Source of the DNA: Georgenia daeguensis
GTDB taxonomy: Bacteria > Actinomycetota > Actinomycetes > Actinomycetales > Actinomycetaceae
Direction of reading: 5' to 3'
Assembly: GCF_039537705.1 (NCBI RefSeq)
Contig: NZ_BAABBA010000019.1
Location: 1-64,000, forward strand
DNA length: 64,000 nucleotides
Below the pieces are notes generated by a model that saw only the letters and a program-made list of their open reading frames with translations, searched no databases and had not been told where the DNA came from. Below, piece after piece: positions 25,673 through 34,879 of the stretch (position 1 is the first letter of the stretch; each line of letters starts with the position of its first letter). Position numbers and translations under genes: made by a program.

Positions 25673-26469
25673 GGCTGACCGTCGTCGGCTGCTCGGGGTC
25701 CATGTCGGGGCCCGCGTCGGCCGCCTCGTGCTACCTCGTCCAGGCCGACGGCGCGGACGACTCCGGGCGGCCCCGCACCTGGTCCGTGCTGATGGACCTC
25801 GGCTCCGGCGCCATGGGGGCCCTGCTGAACCACGTCGACCCCGCGGAGGTCGACCTCCTGGTGCTGTCCCACCTCCACGCCGACCACATGGTCGACATGA
25901 TCGGCATGCAGGTCTACCGGCGCTGGCACCCCGTCGGCGGCCTCTCCCCGCTGCCCGTGCTGGCCCCGGCCGGCGCCCTGGAGCGGGTGCGCGGCGTCGG
26001 CGGCGACGACGAGAGCGAGACCTACGCGGGGGAGTTCACCTTCGCCGAGCACCGGCCCGGTGAACCGGTGCAGCTCGGCCCGCTCACGATCGAGTCCTTC
26101 CCCGTCAACCACCCGGTGCCCGCCTACGGCATCCGCGTCACCGGGCCCAGCTCACGGCCGGGCGGCCCCGAGCGGGTCACCCTGGCGTACACGGGCGACA
26201 CGGACCTCTGCGAGCAGCTGGTCCCCCTCGCCGCCGACGTTGACCTGCTGCTCAGCGAAGCCGCGTTCCAGGAGGGTCGGGACACCGTGCGCGGCGTGCA
26301 CCTGACCGGCCGGCGCGCGGGGCAGCTCGCCGCCTCCGCGAGCGTGCGCCGCCTTGTCCTGACCCACCTGCAGCCCTGGACCGACCCCGAGGTGGTCCGC
26401 GGCGAGGCCCACGAGTCGTACCGCGGACCGGTCGACGTCGCCGCGCCGGGCGCCCGCTGGGTGCTCTGA
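25669..26469 (+). CDS. MBL-fold metallo-hydrolase
   Basis: A 266-residue beta-lactamase-fold hydrolase with the metal-binding motif LSHLHADHMVDM, a further metal His in NHPVPAY, the Asp in YTGDTD and the C-terminal His in LTHLQPW. The layout resembles the RNase Z/phosphodiesterase-like members (for example cyclic nucleotide phosphodiesterases) rather than lactamases. ATG overlaps the murI stop. In actinobacteria it sits between murI and rph; here ppc is inserted between them. Substrate unknown. Confidence 0.88.
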   Translation: MRLTVVGCSGSMSGPASAASCYLVQADGADDSGRPRTWSVLMDLGSGAMGALLNHVDPAEVDLLVLSHLHADHMVDMIGMQVYRRWHPVGGLSPLPVLAPAGALERVRGVGGDDESETYAGEFTFAEHRPGEPVQLGPLTIESFPVNHPVPAYGIRVTGPSSRPGGPERVTLAYTGDTDLCEQLVPLAADVDLLLSEAAFQEGRDTVRGVHLTGRRAGQLAASASVRRLVLTHLQPWTDPEVVRGEAHESYRGPVDVAAPGARWVL

Positions 26470-26553
26470 ACCGACCGCCGGGTCCGGATCAGGGGTGTCT
26501 CACCCTGGGGCCCCCGGAGCGGGCGCCGCGCCGTCGTCGGTAGCCTGGTCGGC

Positions 26554-29253
26554 ATGAGCGACGCTCCCCGACGTGACCCCCTGCCCGTCGACCGGCACTC
26601 CCGCGGCGCCGCCAAGCACGAGATCCCGGACGCGATGCGTCAGGACGTCCGGCTGCTCGGCGGCCTGCTCGGCCAGGTGCTCCGGGAGTACGGCAGCGCC
26701 GGGCTGTTCGAGGACGTCGAGGCGCTGCGCGAGCTCGCCATCGCCGCGCTCGAGGACCCGGGCAACGACGCGCTGACCCGGGCCGAGGAGCTGGTGGACT
26801 CCTTCTCCGCCGAGCGCGCCGAGGAGGTGGCACGGGCCTTCACCTGCTACTTCCACCTCACCAACCTCGCCGAGGAGCAGCAGCGCGTCCGCATGCTGCG
26901 GGCCCGCGACGGCGAGGTCCCGCTCGCCGAGCAGCGCGCCTCCGACTCCGTGGCCGCCGCGTTCACGCACCTGGCCGAGGAGGTCGGCCAGGAGGAGGCC
27001 GAGCGGCGCCTGTCGGGGCTCGAGTTCCATCCCGTCCTCACCGCGCACCCCACGGAGGCGCGGCGCAACGCGATCGCGGCCTCGGTGCGGCGCCTCGGAG
27101 TCCTGCTCGACCAGCGCGACGACCCCCGGCTCGGCCCCGGGGCGCTGGAGGAGAACCGGCGCGAGCTGCTCGAGGAGGTCGACAGCATGTGGCGCACCGC
27201 CCAGCTGCGCCCCTCCAACCCCTCGCCCCTGGACGAGGTCCGCACCTCCCTGGCGGTCTTCGACTCCTCCCTCGTCGACGTCTTCGTCGCGTCCTACCGC
27301 CGGCTCGACGACTGGATGCAGGGCGAGCACCGCGGCCTGCGCGCGCCCAAGGCACCCGCGTTCGTGCGCCTCGGCACCTGGATCGGCGGCGACCGTGACG
27401 GCAACCCGAACGTGACGGCCTCCGTCACGCGCCAGGCGGCCGCGCAGTCCGCCGAGCGCATCCTCACCGCGCTGGAGGCGACCGCCCGCCGCGTGGGCCT
27501 CGCCCTCACGCTCGACGACCGGTTCGCGCCGCCCAGCGACGCCCTCATTGGCCTCTGGGGACGCCAGCGCCTGCTCAACCAGGAACTCACCGAACAGATC
27601 GCGGCGCACTCCCCGGGGGAAAGCCACCGCCGGGTGCTCCTGTTCGTCACCGAGCGCATCGCGGCCACCCGCCGCCGCGACGCCGACCTCGCCTACCCGG
27701 ACGCCGCGGCCCTGCGGGCGGATCTGGCCGTGGTGCAGGAGTCCCTCGTGGCGGCCGGCGCTACCCGCGCCGCGTACGGCGACCTGCAGGACCTGATCTG
27801 GCTGGTGGAGACCTTCGGCTTCCACCTGTCGGAGATGGAGGTGCGCCAGCACTCCAAGGTCCACCTGCAGACCCTGGCGTGGCTGGACGACCCGGCGTCC
27901 GTGCCGGCCCCGGCCGTGCCGCCGGAGGAGGTGCTGGAGACCTTCCGCGCGATCGCCGCGGTCCAGGAGCGCCACGGCGTCGACGCGTGCCGCCGCTACA
28001 TCATCTCCTTCACGCAGTCCGCGCAGAACATCGCGGACGTCTACGCCCTCGCCGAGCGGGCGCTGGGATCGGCGGAGGCCGCGCCCGTGCTCGACGTCAT
28101 CCCCCTGTTCGAGACGTTCGACGACCTGCAGGCGGCGCCCGGCATCCTCGACGAGATGATCCGCCTGGCGCCGGTGCAGCGCCGGCTCGAGCAGACCGGG
28201 CGGCGCCTGGAGGTCATGCTCGGCTACTCCGACTCGGCCAAGGACGTGGGCCCCGTCTCGGCGACCCTCGCCCTGTACGAGGCCCAGGCCCGCATCGCCG
28301 CGTGGGCCCGCGAGAACGACATCGTCCTGACCCAGTTCCACGGCCGCGGTGGTGCGCTGGGCCGCGGCGGCGGCCCCGCCAACCGCGCGATCCTCGCCCA
28401 GCCGCCGCACTCGGTGGACCTGCGCTTCAAGGTCACCGAGCAGGGGGAGGTGATCTCCGCCAGGTACGGCAACCCCGCCATCGCGGTGCGCCACATCGAG
28501 CAGGTGGCGGCAGCCACCCTCATGGCGTCGGCCCCCTCGACCGAGCGGCGCAACGCCCAGGCCGCCGAGCGGTACGCCGACCTCGCCGCCCGGCTCGACG
28601 CGGTCTCCCGGACGCGGTTCTTCGAGCTGATCAGGGCCGACGGGTTCGCCCCGTGGTTCGCCGAGGTCACCCCGCAGGAGGAGATCGGCCTGCTCGCCAT
28701 CGGCTCGCGGCCATCCCGGCGCGGGCTCAGCGTGGAGTCCCTGGAGGACCTGCGCGCCATCCCGTGGAACTTCGCGTGGACGCAGGCGCGGATCAACCTC
28801 ACGGGCTGGTTCGGGCTCGGGTCCGCGCTGGAGGCCGTGGGTGACCTCGAGCTCCTCCGCCGCGCGTACGCCGAGTGGCCCCTGTTCGCGGCGATGATCG
28901 ACAACGTCGAGATGTCCCTGGCCAAGACCGACCGGCGGATCGCCGTGCGCTACCTCGACCTCGGCGACCGGCCTGACCTCGCGGAGAAGGTGGTCGACGA
29001 GCTGGACCTCACGACCCGGTGGGTGCTGGACGTGACCGGCCACGGGCGCCTGCTCGAGGGGCACCGGGTGCTCGGCCGTGCCGTGCAGCTGCGCAACCCC
29101 TACGTCGACGCTCTCTCCCTGCTCCAGCTGCGTGCGCTGCGCACCCTGCGCGACAGCTCCCGCGAGCTCGACGAGCGCGAGGTCGCCGACCAGCAGCGCC
29201 TGCTGCTGCTCACCCTCAAGGGGGTGGCGGCCGGCCTGCAGAACACGGGCTGA
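26554..29253 (+). CDS. ppc: Phosphoenolpyruvate carboxylase
   Basis: Carboxylates PEP to oxaloacetate, refilling the TCA cycle. The catalytic His is in LTAHPTEARRNAI near residue 165 and the second active-site region in MLGYSDSAKDVGPVSAT and LTQFHGRGGALGRGGGPANRAI; GGDRDGNPNVTASVT is also present. Ending QNTG matches the strongly conserved C-terminus. 899 residues is full length. Confidence 0.97.
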   Translation: MSDAPRRDPLPVDRHSRGAAKHEIPDAMRQDVRLLGGLLGQVLREYGSAGLFEDVEALRELAIAALEDPGNDALTRAEELVDSFSAERAEEVARAFTCYFHLTNLAEEQQRVRMLRARDGEVPLAEQRASDSVAAAFTHLAEEVGQEEAERRLSGLEFHPVLTAHPTEARRNAIAASVRRLGVLLDQRDDPRLGPGALEENRRELLEEVDSMWRTAQLRPSNPSPLDEVRTSLAVFDSSLVDVFVASYRRLDDWMQGEHRGLRAPKAPAFVRLGTWIGGDRDGNPNVTASVTRQAAAQSAERILTALEATARRVGLALTLDDRFAPPSDALIGLWGRQRLLNQELTEQIAAHSPGESHRRVLLFVTERIAATRRRDADLAYPDAAALRADLAVVQESLVAAGATRAAYGDLQDLIWLVETFGFHLSEMEVRQHSKVHLQTLAWLDDPASVPAPAVPPEEVLETFRAIAAVQERHGVDACRRYIISFTQSAQNIADVYALAERALGSAEAAPVLDVIPLFETFDDLQAAPGILDEMIRLAPVQRRLEQTGRRLEVMLGYSDSAKDVGPVSATLALYEAQARIAAWARENDIVLTQFHGRGGALGRGGGPANRAILAQPPHSVDLRFKVTEQGEVISARYGNPAIAVRHIEQVAAATLMASAPSTERRNAQAAERYADLAARLDAVSRTRFFELIRADGFAPWFAEVTPQEEIGLLAIGSRPSRRGLSVESLEDLRAIPWNFAWTQARINLTGWFGLGSALEAVGDLELLRRAYAEWPLFAAMIDNVEMSLAKTDRRIAVRYLDLGDRPDLAEKVVDELDLTTRWVLDVTGHGRLLEGHRVLGRAVQLRNPYVDALSLLQLRALRTLRDSSRELDEREVADQQRLLLLTLKGVAAGLQNTG

Positions 29254-29272
29254 CCGCACGTCCCTGCGCGCG

Positions 29273-29292
29273 CCCGTGGCTCCGGCCACGGG
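29273..29292 (+). terminator. Hairpin after ppc
   Basis: CCCGTGGC/GCCACGGG with a TCCG loop begins 20 bp after the ppc stop; there is no U-tract. Confidence 0.5.
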
Positions 29293-29335
29293 CCGCGGCG
29301 TGGCCACGGCGTCGTCGGACGGTAATCTCGAGGTC

Positions 29336-30109
29336 ATGACTTCTCCAGACCTCTCCACGTCCCTGCGCGCCGACGGTCGCCGCCCCGACGAGCTGCGGGA
29401 GGTGCGCATCACCCGCGGCTGGCTCGACGCCGCCGAGGGCAGCGTGCTCGTGGAGTTCGGCCGCACCCGCGTGCTGTGCGCGGCCTCGTTCACCGAAGGG
29501 GTGCCGCGCTGGCGCCAGGGCTCCGGCGAGGGCTGGGTCACGGCCGAGTACGCGATGCTGCCGCGCGCCACGAACACCCGCAGCCAGCGCGAGTCGGTCA
29601 AGGGCCGGGTCGGGGGCCGCACGCACGAGATCTCGCGCCTCGTCGGACGGTCGCTGCGGGCGATCATCGACGTCGCCGCGCTCGGGGAGAACACCATCGT
29701 CCTGGACTGCGACGTCCTCCAGGCCGACGGCGGGACCCGGACCGCGGCCATCACCGGCGCGTACGTCGCCCTCGCCGACGCCGTGGCCTGGGGCACCGAG
29801 GCCGGACACATCCGGCCCTCGCGCAACAAGCCCGTCCTCACGGACTCCGTCGCGGCCGTCTCCGTCGGCATCATCGACGGCCGCCCCGTCCTCGACCTGC
29901 CCTACGTCGAGGACGTGCGCGCGGAGACGGACATGAACGTCGTCGTCACGGGCTCGGGCGACTTCGTCGAGGTGCAGGGCACGGCCGAGGGCGTCCCGTT
30001 CAAGCGGGCCGAGCTCGACGCCATGCTCGACCTCGCCGTCGCCGGCACCGCCCGCCTGCGCGACCTCCAGGTCGAGGCCCTGGCCCGGCCGCTGGAGCGC
30101 CGCCCGTGA
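29336..30109 (+). CDS. rph: Ribonuclease PH
   Basis: Phosphorolytic 3' exoribonuclease that trims tRNA 3' ends. I chose ATG 29336, giving SLRADGRRPDELREVRITRGW as the family opening. LCAASFTEGVPRW, the RNA-binding SRNKPVLTDSVAAVSVG-type segment and the C-terminal DLQVEAL are conserved, as is the phosphate-binding GRTHEISRLVGRSLR. 257 residues. It overlaps rdgB by 4 bp. Confidence 0.96.
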   Translation: MTSPDLSTSLRADGRRPDELREVRITRGWLDAAEGSVLVEFGRTRVLCAASFTEGVPRWRQGSGEGWVTAEYAMLPRATNTRSQRESVKGRVGGRTHEISRLVGRSLRAIIDVAALGENTIVLDCDVLQADGGTRTAAITGAYVALADAVAWGTEAGHIRPSRNKPVLTDSVAAVSVGIIDGRPVLDLPYVEDVRAETDMNVVVTGSGDFVEVQGTAEGVPFKRAELDAMLDLAVAGTARLRDLQVEALARPLERRP

Positions 30110-30750
30110 GCGGGAGCGCACCCGCGCGCCCGGCGGACGGCGGGCCGCGGCTCGTCCTCGCGACGCACAACCGGCACAAGGTCCGGGAGCTGCGCGAGAT
30201 CCTGGCACCCCTGCTGCCGGGACTTCGGCCCGGCGACGTCGTGGGGGCCGGCGACGTCGGCGCGGAGCCGCCCGTCGAGGACGGGGTCACCTTCGCGCAG
30301 AACGCGCTCGTCAAGGCCCGCGCCCTCGCCGCGGCGACCGGCCTGCCCGCCGTCGCCGACGACTCCGGCCTCTGCGTGGACGTGCTCGGCGGCGCCCCCG
30401 GGGTCTTCTCGGCACGCTGGGCCGGCCGGCACGGCGACGACCGCGCCAACCTCGAGCTGCTGCTCGCACAGCTGGCCGAGGTCCCCGAGGAGCACCGCGG
30501 GGCCCACTTCGCCTGCGCGGCCGCCCTCGTCACGCCGTCGGGCCTCGAGGTGGTCGAGGAGGGGCGGATGCCCGGCGTCCTCCTGACCGCGCCCCGTGGC
30601 GACGGCGGCTTCGGCTACGACCCCATCCTCCGGCCGGCGGGGGAGAGCCGCTCGGCGGCCGAGCTGACGCCGGAGGAGAAGAACGCCGTCAGCCACCGCG
30701 GCAAGGCGTTCCGAGCGCTCGCGCCGCACATCGCCGCCGCGCTGCGCTAG
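30106..30750 (+). CDS. rdgB: Non-canonical purine NTP pyrophosphatase (RdgB/HAM1)
   Basis: House-cleaning enzyme that hydrolyses ITP, dITP and XTP to monophosphates. GTG 30106 overlaps the rph stop. Diagnostic segments are LVLATHNRHKVRELREIL (substrate loop), AQNALVKARALA, VADDSGLCVDVLGGAPGVFSAR with the metal-binding Asp pair, and DGGFGYDPIL near the end. The pairing with rph is conserved. Confidence 0.95.
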   Translation: MSGSAPARPADGGPRLVLATHNRHKVRELREILAPLLPGLRPGDVVGAGDVGAEPPVEDGVTFAQNALVKARALAAATGLPAVADDSGLCVDVLGGAPGVFSARWAGRHGDDRANLELLLAQLAEVPEEHRGAHFACAAALVTPSGLEVVEEGRMPGVLLTAPRGDGGFGYDPILRPAGESRSAAELTPEEKNAVSHRGKAFRALAPHIAAALR

Positions 30751-30789
30751 CCGTCGCCCCGGCAGCTGTCGTGCGTGCCAGGGGCTGGG

Positions 30790-31194
30790 TCAGAGGTAGC
30801 GTGCCTGCCGCTCGTGGCGGCGTTCCTTGATCTCCAGGACGCCGCGCCAGCCCAGGATGAGCACCGCGAGCACGGCGGCGGTGACGACCGGGAAGGCCCC
30901 GGAGACCCCGCCTCCGGTGATCGCCCGCAGGGCCAGGCCGACCACGGTGGTGACGGCCCACACGATGACGCCGGTGGGCCACAGGAGCAGCGGCAACGAG
31001 CGCACGCCCGGCAGCGCCCAGGCGATGGCCAGGCCGAGGACGAACGGCCACACGGTCAGGAGGAACTCGCCGACGGGCGAGCCGTGCATGGCCATGCCGA
31101 TGATCGTGAACACGACCACGCAGGCGAGGTCGAGGGCGAACCACTTCAGCGGGTTCGTCGCCCCGGGGACGATCGGTTCCGGTGCGGTGTCCAT
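30790..31194 (-). CDS. DUF3054 family membrane protein
   Basis: A 134-residue protein with four hydrophobic segments (about residues 18-36, 45-62, 70-90 and 100-118) and a basic tail. The first helix region WFALDLACVVVFTIIGM and LPLLLWPTGVIVWAVTTVVGLALR match the DUF3054 family of actinobacterial membrane proteins of unknown function. Its start shares one base with the stop of the NUDIX-like gene upstream. Confidence 0.82.
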   Translation of the reverse strand: MDTAPEPIVPGATNPLKWFALDLACVVVFTIIGMAMHGSPVGEFLLTVWPFVLGLAIAWALPGVRSLPLLLWPTGVIVWAVTTVVGLALRAITGGGVSGAFPVVTAAVLAVLILGWRGVLEIKERRHERQARYL

Positions 31195-31730
31195 CAGCGC
31201 AACCTCCCCAGGTGGGCCAGCGCCTGCTTGAGCAGGATCGCATGGCCCTCGATCATGTCGTTGAGGATCTCGGGCGTGACCGCCTCCGCCGGGGTCAGCC
31301 AGGTCAGCTCGAGGGTGTCGTTGGCCGGCTGGCAGTCGCCGACCACGGGGACGACGTACGCCAGCGACACGGCGTGCTGGCGCGGGTCGTGGAACGGGCC
31401 GCCCGGGGTGGGGAAGTACTCGCCGACGGCGTAGGGCACCAGGGACTGGGGCAGCCGGGGCAGCGCCATCGGGCCGAGATCCTTGTCCAGGTGCCGCGCG
31501 AGCGCCTCCCGGATGGTCTCGTGGTACAGGACCCGCCCCGAGACGAGCGCCCGGGAGATCGTCCCCTCCGACGTCGCCCGGAGCAGCAGGCCGACGGACT
31601 CGACCTCGCCGTGGCCGTCCAGCCGCGCCGGCAGCGCGTCGATGTAGAGGATGGGCACCTTCCGGCGTACCTGGTCCAGCTCCTCGGGGGAGAGCCAGGG
31701 GCCGAGGTCACCGCTCGCAATGTCGCTCAC
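31194..31730 (-). CDS. NUDIX-like hydrolase (DUF4916 type) with a degenerate Nudix box
   Basis: The 178-residue protein matches an actinobacterial NUDIX-related family (DUF4916): LSPEELDQVRRKVPILYIDALP at the start, VESVGLLLRA, and SLAYVVPVVGDC. The Nudix box position reads GRVLYHETIREALARHLDKD: the GX5E part is present, but the REUXEEXGU part has His, Lys and Asp where catalytic Glu residues are expected. It may therefore use altered metal ligands or be catalytically weak. Translated in tandem with the DUF3054 gene. Confidence 0.8.
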   Translation of the reverse strand: MSDIASGDLGPWLSPEELDQVRRKVPILYIDALPARLDGHGEVESVGLLLRATSEGTISRALVSGRVLYHETIREALARHLDKDLGPMALPRLPQSLVPYAVGEYFPTPGGPFHDPRQHAVSLAYVVPVVGDCQPANDTLELTWLTPAEAVTPEILNDMIEGHAILLKQALAHLGRLR

Positions 31731-31883
31731 CCTCTGTTTCTATCGCGCCCGGCGGCCCGGCGCGACAAGGCTGGCCGTGGGGGCCGACCGGTGGCGGTCC
31801 CGGGCCGGGGGCGGAGCATGGAAAGCACACCTTCGACGACGATGCGTGTGCACCATGGGAGCGGGATCTCCGAGGAGGTAGCC

Positions 31884-32780
31884 ATGTCGGACGAGGAGAG
31901 CTTTCCCGAGGGCGCGGTCGTGGCCGGAGTCGACGGGTCGGAGAAGGATCTGCGAGTCCTGGACTGGGCGGCGGAGGAGGCGGGGCGCCGGGGCGCCGGG
32001 CTGCATGTGCTCTCCGCCGTCCCGCTGTTCACGGGCACGACGTACTACGACGTCATGCCGACCCAGGAGCTGCAGGACTCCGCGAGACGGATCGCCCGAG
32101 CCGGGGCGGAGCACGTGCGGGCGGCGCACCCCGGGCTCGAGGTGACGTCGCAGGTCCTCCGCATGGATCCGGCGTCCGCCCTCGTCCACGCCTCCGAGCG
32201 CGCCTCGGTCGTCGTCGTCGGGGCGCGCGGGCTGGGGCGGATCGCAGGCCGGATCCTCGGGTCCGTGTCGCAGAAGGTGGCGGCCCACGCGCACAGTCCC
32301 GTGGTGATGGTGCGTGACCTGGCGCCCGCCCCGGACGGGCCCGTCGTCGTCGGGGTGGATCCGGACCACGTCTCGCCCGAGGTGATGCGGTTCGCCTTCG
32401 CACAGGCCCAGCAGCGTGGAGCCGGGGTGCGCATCGTCCACGGAGGGGCGCGCCCGCAGTTCCGGCCCGAGCTGCAGGACCCCCGCATCGACGTGCTGCT
32501 CGACAGCGTCGCCGAGAACCGGGCGACCGAGGTGCAGAGAACCGCGGAGGAGTGGTCCGAGCGGTACCCCGGCGTCCCGGTCGACGTCCGGGTGGTGCCT
32601 CGCCATCCCGTAGAGGCGCTGGCGGAGGCGGCAGCCACCGCGAGCCTGCTGGTGGTGGGAAGCCGGACCCGCGGAGGGCTGGCCAACGTCCGTCTCGGCT
32701 CGGTGAGCCGCGGCGTGCTCCACGAGGCGCCGGTCGTGGCGGTCGTCCGGGTCGGGCACGAGCCGGGCCGGACGACCTGA
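31884..32780 (+). CDS. Universal stress protein with two Usp domains
   Basis: Cytoplasmic ATP-binding stress protein of 298 residues. Domain 1 (about 10-145) opens VVAGVDGSEKDLRVLDWA and ends with the ATP loop VVGARGLGRIAGRILGSVS; domain 2 (about 150-290) opens VVVGVDPDHVSPEV and ends VVGSRTRGGLANVRLGSVS. Both loops keep the G2xG9xG(S/T) pattern. GAGGAGG precedes the ATG at 31884. Tandem USPs like this respond to hypoxia, ATP level or stationary phase in actinobacteria. Confidence 0.92.
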   Translation: MSDEESFPEGAVVAGVDGSEKDLRVLDWAAEEAGRRGAGLHVLSAVPLFTGTTYYDVMPTQELQDSARRIARAGAEHVRAAHPGLEVTSQVLRMDPASALVHASERASVVVVGARGLGRIAGRILGSVSQKVAAHAHSPVVMVRDLAPAPDGPVVVGVDPDHVSPEVMRFAFAQAQQRGAGVRIVHGGARPQFRPELQDPRIDVLLDSVAENRATEVQRTAEEWSERYPGVPVDVRVVPRHPVEALAEAAATASLLVVGSRTRGGLANVRLGSVSRGVLHEAPVVAVVRVGHEPGRTT

Positions 32781-32837
32781 GCCGCGACCTGCCTGCCGTG
32801 GCGCAGCCGTGCGGGTGCGGCGCCGAGACGAGGCGAG

Positions 32838-32919
32838 TGCGCGAGAGGGGACTCGAACCCCTACGCCCGAAGGCACCAGGACCTAAACCTGGCGCGGCTG
32901 CCAGTTACGCCACTCGCGC
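32838..32919 (-). tRNA. tRNA-Leu (anticodon TAG)
   Basis: On the minus strand a 7-bp acceptor stem GCGCGAG/CTCGCGC, an A discriminator, the anticodon loop TTTAGGT (anticodon TAG at 32883-32885), a long class II variable arm and the T-arm GGGGTTCGAGTCCCC are all present. CCA is not encoded. The class II arm and anticodon identify tRNA-Leu reading CUA/CUG. Confidence 0.95.
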
Positions 32920-32943
32920 TCGCGGGCCAGCCTATCGGCCCCG

Positions 32944-33420
32944 TCAGCCGACCCCGAGCAGCGTGCGGAGCCTGGCGACGTGGCCGGTGGCCTTGACGTT
33001 GTACTGGGCGAGCTCGACCGTCCCGTCCTTGCCGACAACCACGGTCGAACGGATGACGCCGACGTACGTCCGGCCGTAGTTCTTCTTCTCGCCCCAGGCG
33101 CCGTAGGCCTCGAGCACCTCGTGGTCGGGGTCGGAGGCGAGCGGGAAGGTGAGTCCCTCGGCCTCGGCGAAGCGGGCCAGCTTCGCGACGCCGTCGGGAG
33201 AGATGCCGACGACGGCGTACCCGGCCCCCTGGAGGGAGGCGAGGGAGTCGCGGAAGTCGCAGGCCTCCTTGGTGCACCCCGGCGTCCCGGCCGCCGGGTA
33301 GAAGTAGACGACCACGCCCTTCGTCGCGTCGGCCCTCAGCGCGGAGAGCGTCACCTCGCCGCCGTCGGCGGTGGGCAGGGTGAAGTCGGGGGCGATGTCG
33401 GCGGGCTCGAGACGAGGCAT
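32944..33420 (-). CDS. bcp: Thioredoxin-dependent peroxiredoxin (Bcp/PrxQ)
   Basis: Reduces hydrogen and organic peroxides. The thioredoxin-like domain has APDFTLPTADGGEVTLSAL, VYFYPAAGTPGCTKEACDFRD with the peroxidatic and resolving cysteines five residues apart (near 49 and 54), and VVGISPDGVAKLARF. 158 residues is standard. Lies just downstream of the tRNA-Leu on the plus map, transcribed leftward. Confidence 0.94.
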   Translation of the reverse strand: MPRLEPADIAPDFTLPTADGGEVTLSALRADATKGVVVYFYPAAGTPGCTKEACDFRDSLASLQGAGYAVVGISPDGVAKLARFAEAEGLTFPLASDPDHEVLEAYGAWGEKKNYGRTYVGVIRSTVVVGKDGTVELAQYNVKATGHVARLRTLLGVG

Positions 33421-33493
33421 GTCACTTCCTGGGCAGGGTGGGCTGACGGCGCCATCCTCTCAGACGGCGACCGACGCTCGGCCCAGCCGGCGG

Positions 33494-33946
33494 TCACCGC
33501 ACGTCGCGGCAGCGCCAGGCGGCGTAGATGCTCTCGGCCTCGAGAAGAGCGCCCTGGCCGACGAGGGCGACCGGGCGGGCGGGTGCGACGAGCGGCTCCC
33601 CGTCCGCGCCGCGGCCGACGACAGGGCCCGTCAGCAACCAGGCTCGCGACCGTTCGGAGATCAGGTAGGAGTGGCTGACGAGCTGACGGGCCACCCAGAC
33701 GTGCTCACCGGCGGGCCACCACGGCTCCGCGCTCAGCGGCCAGCACGCCAGCCCGGGCAAGGGGTAGCCGCTCTCCTGGTGGCGGCTGCCGCTGCGCACG
33801 TCCGCCGGGCCGTTGCTGATGCGGAGGAAGAGCTCTCCCTCACGCTGCTGCGCCTGCACGATGTCGGAGACGGTCTCCAGCGTGGGCAGTTCCCGCACGG
33901 ACCGGTCGTCGTTGGTGGGGATCTCGATCACATCGGCGTACGACAT
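33494..33946 (-). CDS. Conserved hypothetical protein (DUF6098-like)
   Basis: 150 residues, Trp-rich, soluble. It contains ELFLRISNGPADV, GLACWPLSAEPWWPAGEHVWVARQLVSHSYL and RAWLLTGPVVGRGADGEPLV. I believe it matches the DUF6098 family of actinobacteria, but cannot verify this. No function is apparent. It precedes the Bcp gene on the same strand with a 73-bp gap. Confidence 0.72.
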   Translation of the reverse strand: MSYADVIEIPTNDDRSVRELPTLETVSDIVQAQQREGELFLRISNGPADVRSGSRHQESGYPLPGLACWPLSAEPWWPAGEHVWVARQLVSHSYLISERSRAWLLTGPVVGRGADGEPLVAPARPVALVGQGALLEAESIYAAWRCRDVR

Positions 33947-34087
33947 TGTTCGCTCCAGTAGTCGGTGCTCGCGCGAGCGCGCGCACTCTCGCCGCCAGGG
34001 TCCGGAGCGGCAGTTCCCGCCGGGTTGTTCTGGGGCGGGTTGTTACAAAACCGTAACCCCTCGGGGAAAAGGGTGGCAACCGGTCCG

Positions 34088-34786
34088 TTAGAGCCGCAGG
34101 CCCATGCGAACGATCGCCTCGGAGACGTCACGGACCTTGACGCTGTGGCTCCTGGCGTGCGAGCGGATCCGCTCGAAGGCGCTCTCGACCGTCTCGCCGC
34201 GCGACTCGGCGACGACTCCCTTGGCCTGCTCGATGACGATCCTGGACTCCAGGGCCTGGGCGAGCTGGTCGTTCAGCTCCTGCTGCTGGTGGTGCGACGA
34301 GGCGTTGATGAGGTAGGCCGTGGCCATGTCCCCGAGCAGCGCCGCGGCGGCGAGGTCCTGCTCCGGCCACTCACGCTCGCCGGCGTACATGGACAGCGCG
34401 CCGTAGGTGTTGCCCCCCAGTGCGAGGGGCAGGGCGGCCACCGCGCACGTGCCCGTCTCGCGGGCGACGGCGGCGAGGGCCGGCCACCGCTCCTCCAGCT
34501 CCGCCGGGCCCGAGACGATCACGGGCTCGCTGCCGCGAACGGCGTCGACGGACGGGCCCACCTGGTGCTCCTCCTGGAGCTTCTCGAGGAGGGTGAGGTG
34601 CGGAGGGATGACGGTGGCCGCCCGGACCTTGCCCTCCTCGGCCAGCGAGACGCCCGCTGCGGTCAGGTGCAGCACCTCCTTGACGCGCACGGCGAGCGCC
34701 TCCAGCACCGCGTCGACGTCGTAGGGCCGGATCAACGCCCGCACGAAGTCGGAGAGGGTCTGGACGAACAGGTCGTGGTCGTACAA
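34088..34786 (-). CDS. GAF and ANTAR domain transcription antitermination regulator
   Basis: A 232-residue sensor/RNA-binding protein. The GAF domain (about residues 15-155) carries the signal input. The ANTAR domain at the C-terminus reads LAQALESRIVIEQAKGVVAESRGETVESAFERIRSHARSHSVKVRDVSEAIV, with the conserved IEQAKG(V/M) turn. ANTAR domains bind tandem hairpins in leader RNAs and prevent termination. Common in actinobacteria; the ligand is unknown. Confidence 0.92.
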   Translation of the reverse strand: MYDHDLFVQTLSDFVRALIRPYDVDAVLEALAVRVKEVLHLTAAGVSLAEEGKVRAATVIPPHLTLLEKLQEEHQVGPSVDAVRGSEPVIVSGPAELEERWPALAAVARETGTCAVAALPLALGGNTYGALSMYAGEREWPEQDLAAAALLGDMATAYLINASSHHQQQELNDQLAQALESRIVIEQAKGVVAESRGETVESAFERIRSHARSHSVKVRDVSEAIVRMGLRL

Positions 34787-34879
34787 GGTTTCCGCTCCTC
34801 CTCGCCGCGATGGCGCTGTTCCCGGGATCTGCCGAGGCTAGTGCGGGCGCACGGCGGCGGCATCCGGGCGACCCAGCGG

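Noticed and set aside
26500..29874. 1124-residue minus-strand open frame
   Set aside because: Antisense to ppc and rph, both of which have full conserved motifs. No family similarity in the minus frame.
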